From Cytophagales bacterium (GTDB lineage: Bacteria; Bacteroidota; Bacteroidia; Cytophagales; Cytophagaceae): a stretch of 7,191 nucleotides of DNA. Position 1 is the first letter of the stretch. Every line of letters starts with the position of its first letter. The translations under genes and the position numbers were made by a program. Below the pieces are notes generated by a model. It ran no database searches and was not told the DNA's origin. It saw nothing but the letters and a program-made list of their open reading frames with translations. This document shows positions 6,580 through 7,191 of this stretch, one piece after another. The stretch is taken from NCBI GenBank assembly GCA_025360235.1, contig JANYCO010000330.1, positions 1 through 7,191 of the forward strand, in the 5' to 3' direction.

Positions 6580-6963
6580 ATGAAAGAATTTAAAAAATAT
6601 TTCAAAATACAGGCCTCTGTACAAGATGTATACAATGCTCTTGTAAACCCCAATGTGATTGAACTCTGGACCGGAGACGATGTAATAATGGACGATCAGG
6701 TGGGAACGGAATTTTCTTTGTACGATGGAAATATTTCAGGTAAAAATCTTGAAATAGAAAAAGAAAAAAAGATCGTTCAACAATGGTATTTTGGAGAACA
6801 AGAAGAACAGTCTATCGTAACTATTAAATTACACGACGACAAAGGAAACACTTCTGTAGAAGTACGTCAGACCAATATACCAGACGAAGCCTATGAAAAT
6901 ATTGTAGAAGGCTGGTCAGACGCCTATTTTGAACCGATCATGGAATTGTTGGAGGAAATGTAG
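6580..6963 (+). CDS. SRPBCC-fold protein of the AHSA1 (Aha1 C-terminal-like) family
   Basis: The complete small cytoplasmic protein has 127 residues. The N-terminus KKYFKIQASVQDVYNALVNP (4-23) followed by VIELWTGDDVIM is the characteristic strand-helix start of START/SRPBCC proteins of the AHSA1 group. FSLYDGNISGKNLEIE and KIVQQWYFGE supply the middle beta strands, and EGWSDAYFEPIMELLEEM the long C-terminal helix that closes the ligand cavity. The protein is strongly acidic at its C-terminus. Family members bind hydrophobic ligands or act as stress-related factors; the eukaryotic name (Hsp90 ATPase activator) does not imply that function here. It is preceded by a strong terminator, so it needs its own promoter or read-through; none is obvious. 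Its last codons and stop lie inside a 17-bp-arm palindrome. Confidence 0.85.
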   Translation: MKEFKKYFKIQASVQDVYNALVNPNVIELWTGDDVIMDDQVGTEFSLYDGNISGKNLEIEKEKKIVQQWYFGEQEEQSIVTIKLHDDKGNTSVEVRQTNIPDEAYENIVEGWSDAYFEPIMELLEEM

Positions 6964-6991
6964 AGACGCATTACAATGCGTCTCTACATTT
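6956..6991 (+). terminator. Palindrome overlapping the SRPBCC stop codon; REP-like, possible bidirectional terminator
   Basis: Arms AAATGTAGAGACGCATT (6956-6972) and AATGCGTCTCTACATTT (6975-6991) match at all 17 positions with only AC between them, so the RNA hairpin would have a short loop. The TAG stop (6961-6963) and the last Met codon are inside the left arm. It lies between convergent genes, as expected of a two-way terminator, but there is only a short T run after it. It also has the look of a dispersed REP-type palindrome (GAGACGCATT...AATGCGTCTC). Confidence 0.6.
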
Positions 6992-7057
6992 AACCTAGAC
7001 ACATTATAATGCGTCTCCGCTATTAACCTAGACGAATTATAATGCGTCTCTACAAAA
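6959..7057 (+). repeat. Three tandem 33-bp units with an AATGCGTCTC core
   Basis: Units at 6959-6991, 6992-7024 and 7025-7057 share ATTAyAATGCGTCTC at a constant 33-bp pitch. The first unit is a full palindrome; units 2 and 3 begin AACCTAGAC and have partly degraded left arms (GACACATT, GACGAATT) against intact right arms. They fill the whole spacer between the SRPBCC gene and the minus-strand gene. Confidence 0.7.
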
Positions 7058-7059
7058 CA

Positions 7060-7191
7060 TTACAGATTCAAATAATATTCCTTCAACAAGCCAACAAAAT
7101 CTTCTGTATAGGTTCCATCCTCTTTTTTGATTACAAACTCAGCCATTGAAGGGATCGTTAATCCATAACTAAAAACGGTAACCTCTCTAAG
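7060..7191 (-). CDS. 3' end of an unrecognised minus-strand gene (partial)
   Basis: On the minus strand a frame is open from the right window edge to a TAA at 7062-7060, giving 43 residues that start LREVTVFSYGLTIPSMAEFV and end LLKEYYLNL. The composition and codon pattern look like ordinary coding sequence (beta-like start, charged KKEDGTYTED turn, C-terminal helix), and the stop falls directly after the tandem repeats, which is where a convergent gene would end. I do not recognise the family, and the piece is too short for a functional call. Confidence 0.6.
   Translation of the reverse strand, partial: LREVTVFSYGLTIPSMAEFVIKKEDGTYTEDFVGLLKEYYLNL

Noticed and set aside
6959..7057. CRISPR array
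   Set aside because: Only three units, directly adjacent at 33-bp pitch with no unique spacers and no cas genes; a tandem palindromic repeat explains it.

Overview
The window comes from an AT-rich bacterial chromosome, most likely a member of the Bacteroidota. Supporting signs are the A-rich start regions without Shine-Dalgarno sites, a Bacteroidota-type promoter (TTTG, 20-nt spacer, TAnnTTTG-like element) before the isocitrate dehydrogenase gene, and Bacteroidota-like versions of the DnaX tail, the Bro-N protein and the M16 peptidase. Genus or family cannot be fixed from the sequence alone.

Layout from left to right: (1) the 3' part of dnaX (clamp-loader gamma/tau subunit), cut by the window edge. 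Its reading frame ends early at 404, just after a run of ten A's (383-392). The -1 frame is open from that run to 1030 and encodes a linker plus a tau C-terminal domain. (2) A stand-alone Bro-N (antirepressor/DinD-like) gene at 1185-2036, bordered by short AT-rich repeats and holding a perfect 13-bp hairpin inside its coding sequence. (3) A large exported two-unit M16 zinc metallopeptidase, 2102-5068. (4) A promoter candidate and a eukaryote-type NADP-dependent isocitrate dehydrogenase, 5231-6460, closed by a 22-bp perfect terminator hairpin. (5) Four 8-bp tandem repeats leading into a small SRPBCC/AHSA1-type gene, 6580-6963. (6) A 17-bp-arm palindrome overlapping that gene's stop codon and starting three 33-bp tandem units, followed by the 3' end of an unrecognised minus-strand gene running off the right edge.

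The genes are mostly unrelated housekeeping or accessory functions (replication, central carbon metabolism, protein turnover, a small ligand-binding-fold protein). All complete genes lie on the plus strand, but nothing suggests a single functional operon. The most interesting signal is the dnaX arrangement: normal decoding would give the short gamma form, and the long tau form would need a -1 ribosomal frameshift or transcriptional slippage on A10. This reverses the polarity of the E. coli and Thermus examples, unless the A-run length is a sequencing error.
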